Shown here in pieces: positions 1 to 8,510 of a stretch of DNA of 64,000 nt. The position numbers and the translations under genes are program-made. The stretch covers positions 62,001 to 126,000 of the forward strand of contig JAIPJY010000013.1 of assembly GCA_021733925.1 (NCBI GenBank), given 5' to 3'. Position 1 is the stretch's first letter; each line of letters starts with the position of its first letter. Under the pieces are notes generated by a model. The model made no database searches. It was not told the origin of the DNA and saw only the letters and a program-made list of their open reading frames with translations. The DNA comes from Prosthecobacter sp. (GTDB lineage Bacteria; Verrucomicrobiota; Verrucomicrobiia; Verrucomicrobiales; Verrucomicrobiaceae).

Positions 1-565
1 ACTTGCCGTCATCACTCTTGGTCAGGATGTAAAGACGCCGGGTCAGGGGATGCACGAGGAGGCTTTCGGCGTTGCGCCTGCCATCAGGATAGTACGCACG
101 CCAGATCTGCGGCGTGGCGGTTTCAGTTTCCGCCACAGGCTGACCGGCTGCTTTGATTTCAGGCTCTGGGATCTGATAAACCTGAATCGAGGCGCGGAGG
201 AAAAGATTGTCGCCAATGTCGCCTATAAAGAGCGTCGGCGTCCCTTTCTCATCTTTGCCGGAGGCGATGTCCTCCCAGTCAAAGTTCGCCGCATCACGCA
301 CACGCACCTTGGCACGCGTTTTCCCGCTGCGGTCGATGGCAAAGACACAGGGCTCGCCACCCGAATCGTTCATGGTCCAGAAAATCGAGGGATCACGGAC
401 ACCCAGCGCCAGACCGGAGCTTTCATTGAGGCGTTTGTCTTCCAGGATGGCGATCTGCTTGCTCGTGCTGGGCACCGGCTTTTCCGGCCACGCGCCCACA
501 CTCTGCCCGCAGCAGGCGGAAACTGCCGTGAGAATGAGCGCAAACTGGACCAAAGCGGCTTTCAT
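1..565 (-). CDS. Secreted beta-propeller-like protein, 3' end cut by window edge
   Basis: The reading frame starts at the ATG at 563-565 and stays open to base 1, so only about 188 residues are visible. The first 22 residues are a hydrophobic signal peptide with a possible lipobox (VSAC). The visible part has NESSGLAL, a WTMNDSGG block, a FDWEDIA block and a FIGDIGDN block. Spaced like this, these recur in secreted propeller-type proteins sometimes described as phytase-like; that comparison is from memory. No catalytic function can be assigned. The gene begins 3 bases after the stop of the amidase lipoprotein gene, so the two are probably co-transcribed and both act at the cell surface. Confidence 0.75.
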   Translation of the reverse strand, partial: MKAALVQFALILTAVSACCGQSVGAWPEKPVPSTSKQIAILEDKRLNESSGLALGVRDPSIFWTMNDSGGEPCVFAIDRSGKTRAKVRVRDAANFDWEDIASGKDEKGTPTLFIGDIGDNLFLRASIQVYQIPEPEIKAAGQPVAETETATPQIWRAYYPDGRRNAESLLVHPLTRRLYILTKSDDGK

Positions 566-568
566 GAG

Positions 569-1297
569 CTAACCCAGCGGTGTGGCCGGACCTGCCAGCA
601 TGCGGTTGTAGTGAAACTGCACGCGGTTCTGAAACCACCGCCAGGTCTGACCTGGGCGGCCATTCTCCAGCAGGAAATGGGGGCAGTCCTTGTGAAGCGG
701 GCTGGTGCCGATACGGGGCCAATGATAATGCGGCACCACGTGATCGAGCGGAATATCATAAGCACGCATGAGATACGCGGCGAGCCGCGCTGTGCGGTCA
801 ATCGTTTGACCAATGTCGTTGCCCCGATGCTCGCACATCTCAATGCCGATGCTGTAGTTGTTGCCGACACCGTCGAAATCAGCGTGCTCGCCCTGCTCAC
901 GGCAGGGAAGGTGCTGGATTGCGACATCATCCTGCACAGTGAAGTGCCAGGTGAGAAAGCCGATGCGGTTGCCCCCCTTGCGTTTCGTCGCACGCAAGGC
1001 TCCGCGCTTCAGCGCCAGCGCGTGGTTGTAGGCATTGCCCGTGTAGTTCTGCGTGCTGTGAATGGTGATGAAGCGCGGCTTCATCTGCCGGTAGTAGCGG
1101 CGGCCCACCGTGCCAGCGGGGATGATGTCGAGCTTGATGTGCGTCTCGCCGAGCAGCTGGTCCGGCGTCAGCGCACCGGGAGGCACCGGAGCGAATCGTG
1201 CCTCCCACCGCGACACGCGCGAGCCATCGTATGTGGCGCAGGCCACGACAATGAAAGCAAGCGCCAATGGTAGGAGAAGGGCGGCGTTTTTTCGCAT
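569..1297 (-). CDS. N-acetylmuramoyl-L-alanine amidase, lipoprotein (Amidase_2 family)
   Basis: 242 residues from the ATG at 1297; an upstream in-frame start at 1330 would only add residues before the signal peptide. Residues 1-20 are a lipoprotein signal ending in the lipobox VVAC, so C20 is probably lipidated. The zinc amidase fold shows in FITIHST (zinc ligand H80), TWHFTV around H118 and an HKDCPH block near residue 205 carrying the second His and Cys ligands expected for T7-lysozyme-like amidases. The family cleaves the MurNAc-L-Ala bond in peptidoglycan or recycled muropeptides. A lipid anchor suggests action in the periplasm, in remodelling or recycling. It is followed closely by the propeller-like gene. 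Confidence 0.88.
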   Translation of the reverse strand: MRKNAALLLPLALAFIVVACATYDGSRVSRWEARFAPVPPGALTPDQLLGETHIKLDIIPAGTVGRRYYRQMKPRFITIHSTQNYTGNAYNHALALKRGALRATKRKGGNRIGFLTWHFTVQDDVAIQHLPCREQGEHADFDGVGNNYSIGIEMCEHRGNDIGQTIDRTARLAAYLMRAYDIPLDHVVPHYHWPRIGTSPLHKDCPHFLLENGRPGQTWRWFQNRVQFHYNRMLAGPATPLG

Positions 1298-1508
1298 ACG
1301 AGTGTTTAAAGGCCAACGGTCAAAATTCAATGCTCATGTTCAAGCATCTGCATGTGTACGCGCCTGCCGCGCAGGTCAGGTGTACGGATTGCAGGTTAAA
1401 CTTCAGCCGAAGACGACATAGGTGAAAGAAGTGCCCGCATTGATGCGGCGTGATTCCTGTGAATTCGGGATTGTCATCCCCCTTCAAGTCATTCAACATC
1501 CGCGCTTC

Positions 1509-2894
1509 ATGAGTACTCCGTCCCTCCCCGATTCCACCGCGCCTTGGTACAAGCAACTCACCGGCTACCACTGGTTTGTGCTGATCGTCGCCTCCGCCGC
1601 CTGGTTCTTTGACTGCCTGGACCAGCGTCTGTTTTCGCTCGCCCGTGTGCCTGCCCTGATGGAACTGATGAAGCTGCCATCATCGAGTCCCGATTTGCAG
1701 GCCTTCGGTAAAATTGTCACCGCCTGTTTCCTCATCGGCTGGGGCATCGGCGGACTGATCTTCGGAGCCTTGGGAGATAAATATGGTCGTGCCAAGATGT
1801 TGACGCTGACGATCTTGATCTACTCAGCCTTTACCGGCCTGAGCTATTTCAGCCGCTCCCAGCTCGACTTCACGATCTTCCGTTTTCTTACCGGCGTGGG
1901 CGTGGGCGGCGTGTTTGGCCTGGCCGTGGCATTGATCGCAGAAACCGTTCCCAGTGGCGCGCGCGTCCAGTGCCTTGGCCTGTTGCAAATTCTGTCAACC
2001 ATCGGGAACCTCGCCGCAGGTTTTGCCAAAATCGGCATTGATTCGTTGGAGGCCAACCACACCATCACCGCCGGATCAGGCTGGCGCTGGATGTTTCTCA
2101 TTGGCGCTGCACCGGCGCTGATGATCATCTTCACGAGGAAATATCTCAAGGAGCCCGCCACCTGGCAGCATCTCAAAGACACGAACCAGCTGCCAAAAGG
2201 CAGCATCTTTTCCCCGTATGCCAGCCTGCTTGCCAACGCCCGCTGGCGCAAAAATCTCTTCGTGGGCGCGGTGATCGCCAGCACCGGGGTGATCGGACTC
2301 TGGGCCATCGGAGAGTATGCAGTGGATTTGCAAAAGGTCGTGTTCCGTCAGCACTTTGAAAATGCCGGTGTGGCGGCGGATCAAATCGCGGGGAAGGTGA
2401 ACGACTCCATTTCTTGGGCCTACCTTTGCAACATGGCAGGTGCCGCCGTGGGCATGACGTTGTTCACCAATGTGGCCAAGCTCGGCCGCCGTCTGGCTTT
2501 CTTCCTGGGTTTCAGCGGCGCACTCATCATCACCTTCCTGGTTTACTGGAAGATGAGCGACCCGGTGGCCGCACGCTGGATGATGTTTTTCATGGGCGCG
2601 GCGCAGTTGAGCGTGTTCGCCGGCTTCGCCATTTATCTGCCTGAGTTGTTCCCGAGCAAGCTGCGCAGCACGGGCACTAGCTTCTGCTACAATCTGGGCC
2701 GTTTCGCCGCCGCCGGTGGCAGCTTTTTCTCCGCCACGCTCACTTCTGGCATCTACGGCAAGTTCGCCGCTCAGGATCCGGCGCTTCCCCTGCGCTACGC
2801 CGCGATGACCATGTGCGCCATCTTCCTCATGGGCATCTGCATTTTGCCGTTCGCACCTGAAACCAAAGGACAGCCGCTGCCGGAAGACGATTGA
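1509..2894 (+). CDS. MFS transporter
   Basis: 461 residues from the ATG at 1509. The frame is open further upstream, but the segment before 1509 has no transporter sequence. About twelve hydrophobic segments are visible. The loop after TM2 has the MFS motif A pattern (FGALGDKYGRAKM), and a second block, PELFPSKLRSTGTS, near residue 380 matches the loop-10/11 signature of sugar and organic-acid porters. The family moves small solutes by uniport or proton symport across the inner membrane; the substrate cannot be read from sequence. It is divergent from the amidase (211 bases between starts) and is followed 1 base later by a small conserved gene and then argA. Confidence 0.88.
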   Translation: MSTPSLPDSTAPWYKQLTGYHWFVLIVASAAWFFDCLDQRLFSLARVPALMELMKLPSSSPDLQAFGKIVTACFLIGWGIGGLIFGALGDKYGRAKMLTLTILIYSAFTGLSYFSRSQLDFTIFRFLTGVGVGGVFGLAVALIAETVPSGARVQCLGLLQILSTIGNLAAGFAKIGIDSLEANHTITAGSGWRWMFLIGAAPALMIIFTRKYLKEPATWQHLKDTNQLPKGSIFSPYASLLANARWRKNLFVGAVIASTGVIGLWAIGEYAVDLQKVVFRQHFENAGVAADQIAGKVNDSISWAYLCNMAGAAVGMTLFTNVAKLGRRLAFFLGFSGALIITFLVYWKMSDPVAARWMMFFMGAAQLSVFAGFAIYLPELFPSKLRSTGTSFCYNLGRFAAAGGSFFSATLTSGIYGKFAAQDPALPLRYAAMTMCAIFLMGICILPFAPETKGQPLPEDD

Positions 2895-2895
2895 A

Positions 2896-3180
2896 ATGAC
2901 CGCCGCTGAACTCAAAACTTCCACGCAGGCTGCTGCGGAAGCTGTTTCTCCCGAAGCACTCGCCCTCTGGCATGCGAAGCAGGGAAACTGGGAAGCCGCG
3001 CACAACATCGCGCAGGACATCCATACAAAGCTGGGCTCGTGGATTCATGCGCTGCTCCATGTGATCGAAGGCGACCAGTGGAATGCGGACTACTGGTTCG
3101 CGAATGCCGGCAGGCCTTCGCACGGACCGAAGGAGATCGACAAACTTTGGGACGAAATCGCTGGCGTTGTGCTATCTTGA
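2896..3180 (+). CDS. Small conserved hypothetical protein upstream of argA
   Basis: 94 residues, soluble and Trp-rich (six Trp), with no signal peptide or membrane segment. I do not recognise a named domain. Its ATG follows the MFS stop by one base, and its TGA overlaps a possible TTG start of argA (TTGA at 3177-3180), which suggests translational coupling. Alternating Ala and Trp in the middle (KQGNWEAAHNIAQ, IEGDQWNADYWFANA) look like helical hairpins, possibly TPR-like. The tight packing supports a real gene; function unknown. Confidence 0.8.
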   Translation: MTAAELKTSTQAAAEAVSPEALALWHAKQGNWEAAHNIAQDIHTKLGSWIHALLHVIEGDQWNADYWFANAGRPSHGPKEIDKLWDEIAGVVLS

Positions 3181-3191
3181 TCGCTCAAACA

Positions 3192-4505
3192 GTGAACAAC
3201 GACCCCGCCAAACCCCAGCAGCGCTTCGAAGACTTGCGCGGCATCCTGCGTTACGTGCCGCAATTTCGGCAGCGCATCTTTGTGATTGCCTTTGATGGCG
3301 CGCTAATGACGCAGCCGGGCTTTGCCAGCCTGCTGCAGGACGTGGCGGTGCTGCAGTCGCTCAACATCGAGGTCGTCCTCGTCTTTGGCGCGCGTGCGCA
3401 GGTGAGAAGGCTGGCCGAAAAGCGCGGCATCACCCTTTACAATGACGATGGCATGGGCCGGACGGATGCGGCGGGCATTGAGATCGCGGTGGATGCCATC
3501 ATGCATCAGTGCAGCGACCTTGTGGCGGATTTGACCGCGCTGGAGATGCCGGTGGTCGTTTCCAACGCACTCGCGGTACATCCGGCCGGCGTGATCGACG
3601 GTGTGGACCAGGAGTTTACCGGCCGCATCGAGCGCGTCGATGATGAAACCCTGCGTGCCCTGCTCAAGGCCGACATCATTCCCATCCTGCCCCCGCTTGG
3701 TTATGACGGCAAGGGCACCACGCTGCGCCTGAATTCCGATGCGGTGGCTGTGGAGGTCGCCATCGCCCTGCAGGCTGCCAAAGTCATCTTCGTGGCCGAA
3801 TCAGGCATCACCGCCCCCGACGGCACCCGCCTGGAGCAGCTCTCCGTGGCTGAAGCCCGGGAGATGCACAAGCGCAAGGATTCAAAGCATGATGTGAGCA
3901 TGCTCTCCAAGCTGCGCTATGCCGCACTTGCATGCCAGGAAGGTGTGCCGCGGGTTCACATCGTGGATGGCACGCAGGATGAAGCCCTGCTGGCCGAACT
4001 TTTCTCCAATGAAGGCGTCGGCACGATGATTCATGCCGATGACTACCAGCAGATCCGCAAGGCCCGCACCTCCGATGTCCCTGCCCTGCTCTCCATGATG
4101 CAGCAGAGCGTGGACGATGCCGCACTGGTGCCGCGCACGCGCGACCAGATTCAATCGAGGATCAAAGACTTCTTCGTGCTGGAACTTGATGGCAACCCCA
4201 TCGGCTCCGTTGCCGTGCATGCGTATGAGGAGGACGGCAGAAAAATCGCCGAACTGGCCTGTCTCTTTGTGCGGCGCTCGCACAAAAACAAGAACCATGG
4301 CCGCAAGCTCGTGGCCTTCGCGGAAGAACAGGCACGGCAGCGGGGCTGCGAGGTGATTGTGGCGCTCAGCACGCAGGCATTTCGCTTCTTCGAGGAAAAA
4401 ATGGGCTACACCGTGACCGAACCTGATGCTCTGCCGCTCAGCCGCCGCGAAAAGTACGACAAAAGCGGACGGAACTCCAAAGTGCTCGTCAAGACGCTGA
4501 AATAG
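3192..4505 (+). CDS. argA: Amino-acid N-acetyltransferase (N-acetylglutamate synthase)
   Basis: 437 residues from a GTG at 3192, close to the 443 of E. coli ArgA. A TTG at 3177 overlapping the previous stop is the alternative; the first internal ATG would cut into the kinase-like fold. Residues about 25-280 form the amino-acid-kinase-like domain (FVIAFDGALM, LVFGARAQ, LRLNSDAVAVEVA), which in this family senses arginine. Residues about 290-430 form a GNAT acetyltransferase domain (QIRKARTSD, AELACLFVRRSHKNKNHG). The enzyme makes N-acetylglutamate from acetyl-CoA and glutamate, the first arginine step. The other arginine genes lie 23 kb away and include argJ, which can also supply N-acetylglutamate. 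The stop codon lies in a hairpin shared with the convergent gene. Confidence 0.92.
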   Translation: MNNDPAKPQQRFEDLRGILRYVPQFRQRIFVIAFDGALMTQPGFASLLQDVAVLQSLNIEVVLVFGARAQVRRLAEKRGITLYNDDGMGRTDAAGIEIAVDAIMHQCSDLVADLTALEMPVVVSNALAVHPAGVIDGVDQEFTGRIERVDDETLRALLKADIIPILPPLGYDGKGTTLRLNSDAVAVEVAIALQAAKVIFVAESGITAPDGTRLEQLSVAEAREMHKRKDSKHDVSMLSKLRYAALACQEGVPRVHIVDGTQDEALLAELFSNEGVGTMIHADDYQQIRKARTSDVPALLSMMQQSVDDAALVPRTRDQIQSRIKDFFVLELDGNPIGSVAVHAYEEDGRKIAELACLFVRRSHKNKNHGRKLVAFAEEQARQRGCEVIVALSTQAFRFFEEKMGYTVTEPDALPLSRREKYDKSGRNSKVLVKTLK

Positions 4506-4520
4506 CGCTGCCGCGCTATT
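4501..4520. terminator. Perfect hairpin between convergent genes, covering both stop codons
   Basis: AATAGCGC (4501-4508), loop TGCC, GCGCTATT (4513-4520) is a perfect 8-bp stem. It contains the argA TAG (4503-4505) and the stop of the minus-strand gene (4516-4518). There is no long T-run on either side, so termination strength is uncertain. Its position at a convergent junction suggests a compact bidirectional terminator or mRNA 3'-end stabiliser. Confidence 0.5.
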
Positions 4521-5094
4521 TGATGCGCGGTATTTTCGAATAAGCCAGCGCCTGCTCTGCAATGGCAATCGCTTTGTCCTGCAGTTTTTCACCGATGAAG
4601 CGCTGCTGAAATTCCACTCGGCATTTGCGGCCATTCTTGGCGAAGGCCACCCAGAACTCCGTCGATTTGATGCGCTCCGCTGCACTCGTTGCATCGGACC
4701 ATTCATAGTGGACGGATTCGCTGCGCGACACCTCATGCAGCCCTTTGGCGCTGAGCGTCACGGAGTAGCCCATGCTCTGCCATCCCAGCCACGTGGCAGC
4801 CACACCGATTAAAAACAGCATCGACCCCATTATGATGGACGGCGCGATGGCCTTGATGCGGTCAAAGAAACCGCCGTTGCCAAATTCCAGTGCGAAGAAT
4901 TTCACCCGTGCATACATGACCTTCATCAGCACAAATGCGGCAATGACCAGCAGCGACCCGCTGCCGAGCAGGAGGTAGGTGTAAATGTCTCCAACCATGA
5001 GTGTCACCCCATTGCCCGAGTCACTGCCCTTGGTGAGGTAGGGAGAGATGTCCAACGAGCCGGTGATATCGAAAGCAAGAGGCAACAAGTTCAT
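4516..5094 (-). CDS. Hypothetical two-TM membrane protein
   Basis: 192 residues with an ATG at 5094. There are two clear membrane segments, about residues 38-60 (YTYLLLGSGSLLVIAAFVL) and about 86-107 (IIMGSMLFLIGVAATWLGW). They are followed by a soluble C-terminal domain of about 85 residues with alternating beta and helix character (KGLHEVSRSESVHYEW, FWVAFAKNGRKCRVEF). I recognise no named domain. It lies 42 bases downstream of threonine synthase on the same strand and may be read from its promoter. It converges on argA. Confidence 0.75.
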   Translation of the reverse strand: MNLLPLAFDITGSLDISPYLTKGSDSGNGVTLMVGDIYTYLLLGSGSLLVIAAFVLMKVMYARVKFFALEFGNGGFFDRIKAIAPSIIMGSMLFLIGVAATWLGWQSMGYSVTLSAKGLHEVSRSESVHYEWSDATSAAERIKSTEFWVAFAKNGRKCRVEFQQRFIGEKLQDKAIAIAEQALAYSKIPRIK

Positions 5095-5136
5095 GAGATG
5101 TCTTTAAGTGATTAAACCAAGCCGCTGCCGTCGGAG

Positions 5137-6507
5137 TCAAGCCTTGCTTCCGTGACTTGTTTGTTGCCGGATGAATTCCTGCACCGTCGCCACGTCCGCC
5201 GCCATCGGCCAGGTTTGCAGCGGCTTCGATTTCAACGCCTCGAGCGTGGGATGTGTGGGCTCGTTGCCGGTGGCCTGCTGCACGACCTCAGGAAACTTCG
5301 CTGGGCTCGCCGTGGCCAGCACGACGCTGACGCGGTCCTGCGCCATGTCAGTGAAGGCGCAGGCCGTGTGCGGATCCAGCACGTACTGCCAGTCCTGCCA
5401 CATCTGCGCGATGACGCGGACGATCTGATCGTCATCCATCCGGGTGGAACGCAGCGAGGTTTTAGGCAGGTCAATCTTGAAAGGAGCGCCGGATTTGATC
5501 AGCGCCATCACCTCACGCACGCGCTCCGCGCTTTGATCGAGGATGTAATAGAGAAAGCGCTCGAAGTTTGACGCGGCCTGGATGTCCATGCTCGGCGCAT
5601 GGCTCGGATGCACCTCGCTCTGGCTGTATTCGCCACTGGTGAGGAAGCGGTGGAGAATGTCGTTTTGATTCGTCGCCACACGGAAACCGCCTGCGGGCAT
5701 GCCCATCTGCTGCGCCATCCATCCAGCCAAAACGTTGCCGAAATTGCCAGTCGGCACGACGTATTCCGCCGTGGCACGCACGCTCTCAGGCAGCTTCAGA
5801 CAGGCCCAGATGTAGTACACACACTGCGCCAGCACGCGGGCGATGTTGATCGAGTTCACGGCGGAGAGATTCACCGATTTCGCGAAGGCGGTGTCGCCAA
5901 AGGTCTCCTTCACCACGCGCTGCGCGTCGTCAAACGTGCCGGGCACGGAAATGGCGAAGACATTGTCCGCTCCCGTACAGGCCATCTGGCGCTCCTGCAG
6001 CGGTGCCACACGGCCGTTCGGGTACAGAATAAAAATCGTGATGCCATCGCGCCCCAGACAGCCATGAATCGCCGCCGAGCCTGTGTCCCCCGATGTCGCA
6101 CCGAGCACGGACAGACGCTTGCCGGTGTGCTCGACCTGACGTTTGTAGAGCAATCCCAGAAGTTGCAGCGCAAAATCCTTAAAGGCCAGCGTGGGCCCAT
6201 GAAACAGCTCCAGCACATAGGTCTTGTCCGTGATCTTCTTCAGCGGAGCCACGTCCGGTGAATCAAAACGCCGATACGCCTCAGCTGTCAGCTGATGCCA
6301 TTCGGCATGGCTGATCTCAGGCGCAAACAGCGTGAAAAACTCCGCCGCGAGCTCTGGATAGGTCAGCTTCGACCACGCCGGCAGCTTGTCAGCGATGTTC
6401 GGCAGCTTCTCCGGCAGAAACAGTCCGCCGTCCGGTGCCAGCCCGGCTTCAACGGCTTCAGAAAACGTGTGCGGCTTCGTCTGGCCGCGGGTGGAAATGT
6501 AGTGCAT
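5137..6507 (-). CDS. thrC: Threonine synthase
   Basis: 456 residues from the ATG at 6507, which gives the family's usual start (MHYISTRG); a start at 6534 adds nine residues. The PLP-binding lysine is K110 in TLAFKD. Other fold type II motifs are visible: the phosphate-binding GATSGDTGSAA and VPTGNFGN. The enzyme converts O-phosphohomoserine to threonine and phosphate in the cytoplasm. Length fits the long bacterial form. No other threonine gene (hom, thrB) is adjacent, so this gene is separate from its pathway partners. A small hairpin lies between it and the upstream adaptor gene. Confidence 0.95.
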   Translation of the reverse strand: MHYISTRGQTKPHTFSEAVEAGLAPDGGLFLPEKLPNIADKLPAWSKLTYPELAAEFFTLFAPEISHAEWHQLTAEAYRRFDSPDVAPLKKITDKTYVLELFHGPTLAFKDFALQLLGLLYKRQVEHTGKRLSVLGATSGDTGSAAIHGCLGRDGITIFILYPNGRVAPLQERQMACTGADNVFAISVPGTFDDAQRVVKETFGDTAFAKSVNLSAVNSINIARVLAQCVYYIWACLKLPESVRATAEYVVPTGNFGNVLAGWMAQQMGMPAGGFRVATNQNDILHRFLTSGEYSQSEVHPSHAPSMDIQAASNFERFLYYILDQSAERVREVMALIKSGAPFKIDLPKTSLRSTRMDDDQIVRVIAQMWQDWQYVLDPHTACAFTDMAQDRVSVVLATASPAKFPEVVQQATGNEPTHPTLEALKSKPLQTWPMAADVATVQEFIRQQTSHGSKA

Positions 6508-6548
6508 GCGAATGAATGAGGGGGGGGCATTCATGCGTGGAAATTAGG

Positions 6549-6565
6549 GAGACTCAACGAGTCTC
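6549..6565. terminator. Small perfect hairpin between the HlyD-like gene and thrC
   Basis: GAGACTC (6549-6555), loop AAC, GAGTCTC (6559-6565): a perfect 7-bp stem in the 67-base gap between two minus-strand genes. Read on the minus strand it is followed by CCCTAATTT, a weak T-rich tail, so it could end transcription of the adaptor gene. It could equally be part of the thrC leader. Confidence 0.35.
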
Positions 6566-6574
6566 TTGCCCGGA

Positions 6575-7525
6575 TTACTTCTTCCGCGCAATGAACACAT
6601 CCACCTGCTGGCCTACATAGAGGGGCTGATCCTTGGGCCGGTCGAGTTTGTAGATGACCTGCAGGACGCGAGTGTCCACACGCTCGGTGCTGGCACCGGT
6701 GAGGGAGACTTTGGGGATGACGTAAGGCTCGATGCGGACGAACTGCACTTTGAACTTTTTCGAGGAGTCACTCTTCAGCGAGAAAGTGGCGTCGAGCCCA
6801 GAGGCCACTTCCATGGCGTTTTGTTCATCCACATCCGCACGCACATGCAGCGTGGAGATGTCGCCCAGCACGAGCGCTGGGTCCTTGTTCGTCGGGGAGG
6901 CGTACTCGCCGGCACGAATGTTGACTTGAAGGATGGTGCCGGCCTTCGGCGCTTTGACGGTGAGGCGGTCGATGAGCAGTTCCGTCTGCTGCACGTCGGC
7001 CTTGGCGGATGCGAGCTGCGCATCAGCGGCCTGCATTTGCGCCTTGGCCACGAGCACGTCGTTGGTGCGGTTGCGCAGATCATCCTGGCTGATGGCACGC
7101 TGATCTGTGATGGACGTCATGCGGTCGAGCATGTCCTGCACCTTCGCAAGCTGGGCGCGGTTGATGGCTATGTTTGCCTGAGCAATGGCTATGGCGGCCT
7201 GCTGCTTGAGCAGAGAGGCACGCAGTTCGCGGTCATCCAGAATGAGCAGCGGATCGCCCTCCTTGACGACTTGATTGACCGCAACTTTGACTTCCTCCAC
7301 CAAACCCGGCGCCGGCACGCCGATGGCGACGTTTTCATCCTTGGCTTCGAGAATGCCGGTGGCCGCGATGTCATCGGGCGCGTTCTTCTGCGGCGGCAAA
7401 ACAGGCGGTGGCGGGATGGCGGTCTCCTGGCTGCGGATGGTCTGCAGCACGAACCCCATGGCGATCACACCTGCGATGGCAAGCAGGTACGTGGAGTAGC
7501 GGATGGCGGTGGAGACGAGATTCAT
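6575..7525 (-). CDS. HlyD/RND-type membrane fusion (periplasmic adaptor) protein
   Basis: 316 residues. One N-terminal membrane anchor (residues about 10-28) is followed by a Pro-rich stretch. A split lipoyl-like domain follows (ATGILEAKDENVAIGVP, then KAPKAGTILQVNI), interrupted by a helical hairpin at about residues 100-170 (AIAIAQANIAINRAQLAKV, AKAQMQAADAQLASAKADV). Beta-barrel segments follow to the end (LHVRADVDEQNAMEV). Such adaptors link an inner-membrane ABC or RND transporter to an outer-membrane channel. No ATPase, permease or TolC-like gene is adjacent, so the partner must be elsewhere. The gene is divergent from the channel-like gene. Confidence 0.88.
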   Translation of the reverse strand: MNLVSTAIRYSTYLLAIAGVIAMGFVLQTIRSQETAIPPPPVLPPQKNAPDDIAATGILEAKDENVAIGVPAPGLVEEVKVAVNQVVKEGDPLLILDDRELRASLLKQQAAIAIAQANIAINRAQLAKVQDMLDRMTSITDQRAISQDDLRNRTNDVLVAKAQMQAADAQLASAKADVQQTELLIDRLTVKAPKAGTILQVNIRAGEYASPTNKDPALVLGDISTLHVRADVDEQNAMEVASGLDATFSLKSDSSKKFKVQFVRIEPYVIPKVSLTGASTERVDTRVLQVIYKLDRPKDQPLYVGQQVDVFIARKK

Positions 7526-7654
7526 GAGCTGAGGTTAAATGACGATACCAAAATGGCGAATCGGTTCTCCGCAGCAAAACTGCGATGGAAGAATGACGAA
7601 CCACGGTCAAAATTACGCTCGACGAGGCGGTCAAGAAAGTCTCAAATCCGCGCG

Positions 7655-8209
7655 ATGAAAAAAGAACCGGGCTTTGCTGGAGAAATCATCCGCCAGGGCG
7701 GTGAGGTGGTGGCCATTGTGCTGGTGGCCGCATTACTGCAGGCATTGTGGGGTACGCAGTGGTTGAGCGCACGCACGTTCTGCCTGGTGGTGCTGGCAGC
7801 GGCACTGGCTAAAACTGTGTTCTTTTTCGTGGAGAACCTCCAGCACATCCTGATGGCCACACGGGACAACATGCCCTACCACCGCGTGCTTGGACTCATG
7901 GGAGTGAACATGATTCAGATCACCCTGGCCTTTGCCATGGATTATTGGTGCTTGGAAACGGCGGAACCCGCGAGCTTCAGCTCAATCGACGCCGCCTGGA
8001 GCCAGAGTGAGCAGCTCTTTGAGTTCTTCTTTTTCAGCGTCCTTAATTTTTCCTTCTTCGGTTTTGGCGATGTGACGCCCCTGACCATTCCGGCCAAGCT
8101 GGTCACAATGATGGAGGTGCTGCTGGCCTTTTTCACCGTGATCTTCCTGCTCTCAGACTTTGTCAGCCTCAAGGATTCTCTGCGTGTGAAGAAGCCGAAT
8201 GAGGAATGA
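7655..8209 (+). CDS. Small K+-channel-like membrane protein
   Basis: 184 residues from the ATG at 7655; the frame is open upstream but that part is antisense to the adaptor gene. Hydrophobic segments lie at about residues 16-32, 42-62, 78-98 and 148-168. A pore-like segment, FSFFGFGDVTP, at about 132-142 resembles the TVGYGD selectivity filter of K+ channels and sits just before the last membrane helix, as in Ion_trans_2 proteins. The filter reads GFGD, not GYGD. No RCK or cyclic-nucleotide domain follows. Inference: a minimal potassium or cation channel. A similar non-channel membrane protein cannot be excluded. Confidence 0.72.
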   Translation: MKKEPGFAGEIIRQGGEVVAIVLVAALLQALWGTQWLSARTFCLVVLAAALAKTVFFFVENLQHILMATRDNMPYHRVLGLMGVNMIQITLAFAMDYWCLETAEPASFSSIDAAWSQSEQLFEFFFFSVLNFSFFGFGDVTPLTIPAKLVTMMEVLLAFFTVIFLLSDFVSLKDSLRVKKPNEE

Positions 8210-8251
8210 TCCGCGTCTTGCACGGGTGGGCGGGCGCTTTACGCTGGCGGC

Positions 8252-8464
8252 ATGGAAAGACCCGCCGCCATTGCCCAGATCCGCGAAGCCTGCAAAAACA
8301 TCGCGCTGCAATTCATGAAGATTCACCCCGCCGTGCCCGGACTGGCCGACGAGGAGACTCAGAAAGAATGCTATCGCAGCGTGCATGAAATGACGGTGCT
8401 GCTGGAGACGATCAAAAAGAAGATCGGTCGTCTGGAACGCACCGACGACAGCACCCTGCTCTGA
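8252..8464 (+). CDS. Small hypothetical protein, 70 aa
   Basis: A short open frame in the gap between the channel-like gene and the sialate esterase. The product is mostly helical and charged, with no signal peptide. The segment ETQKECYRSVHEMTVLLET followed by a Lys-rich patch looks like a helical hairpin. Codon use matches its neighbours. No family recognised; called because it fills the gap in the same orientation. Confidence 0.55.
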   Translation: MERPAAIAQIREACKNIALQFMKIHPAVPGLADEETQKECYRSVHEMTVLLETIKKKIGRLERTDDSTLL

Positions 8465-8510
8465 CATTTGGCTTACTTGCCCGATCCCGCCTCTCATACG
8501 ACCATTCTCC

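Noticed and set aside
50-1273. Long plus-strand open frame (407 codons) opposite the amidase
   Set aside because: It is antisense to a gene with clear amidase motifs and a lipobox. Its product has no recognisable domain and the composition of a high-GC shadow frame.
1435-1448. CCGCAT-TG-ATGCGG palindrome between the amidase and MFS genes
   Set aside because: A 6-bp palindrome of this size is expected by chance; no second copy or promoter context was seen.
6566-7654. Upstream extension of the channel-like gene
   Set aside because: This part is opposite the HlyD-like adaptor gene and has no channel sequence; the ATG at 7655 gives a sensible protein.
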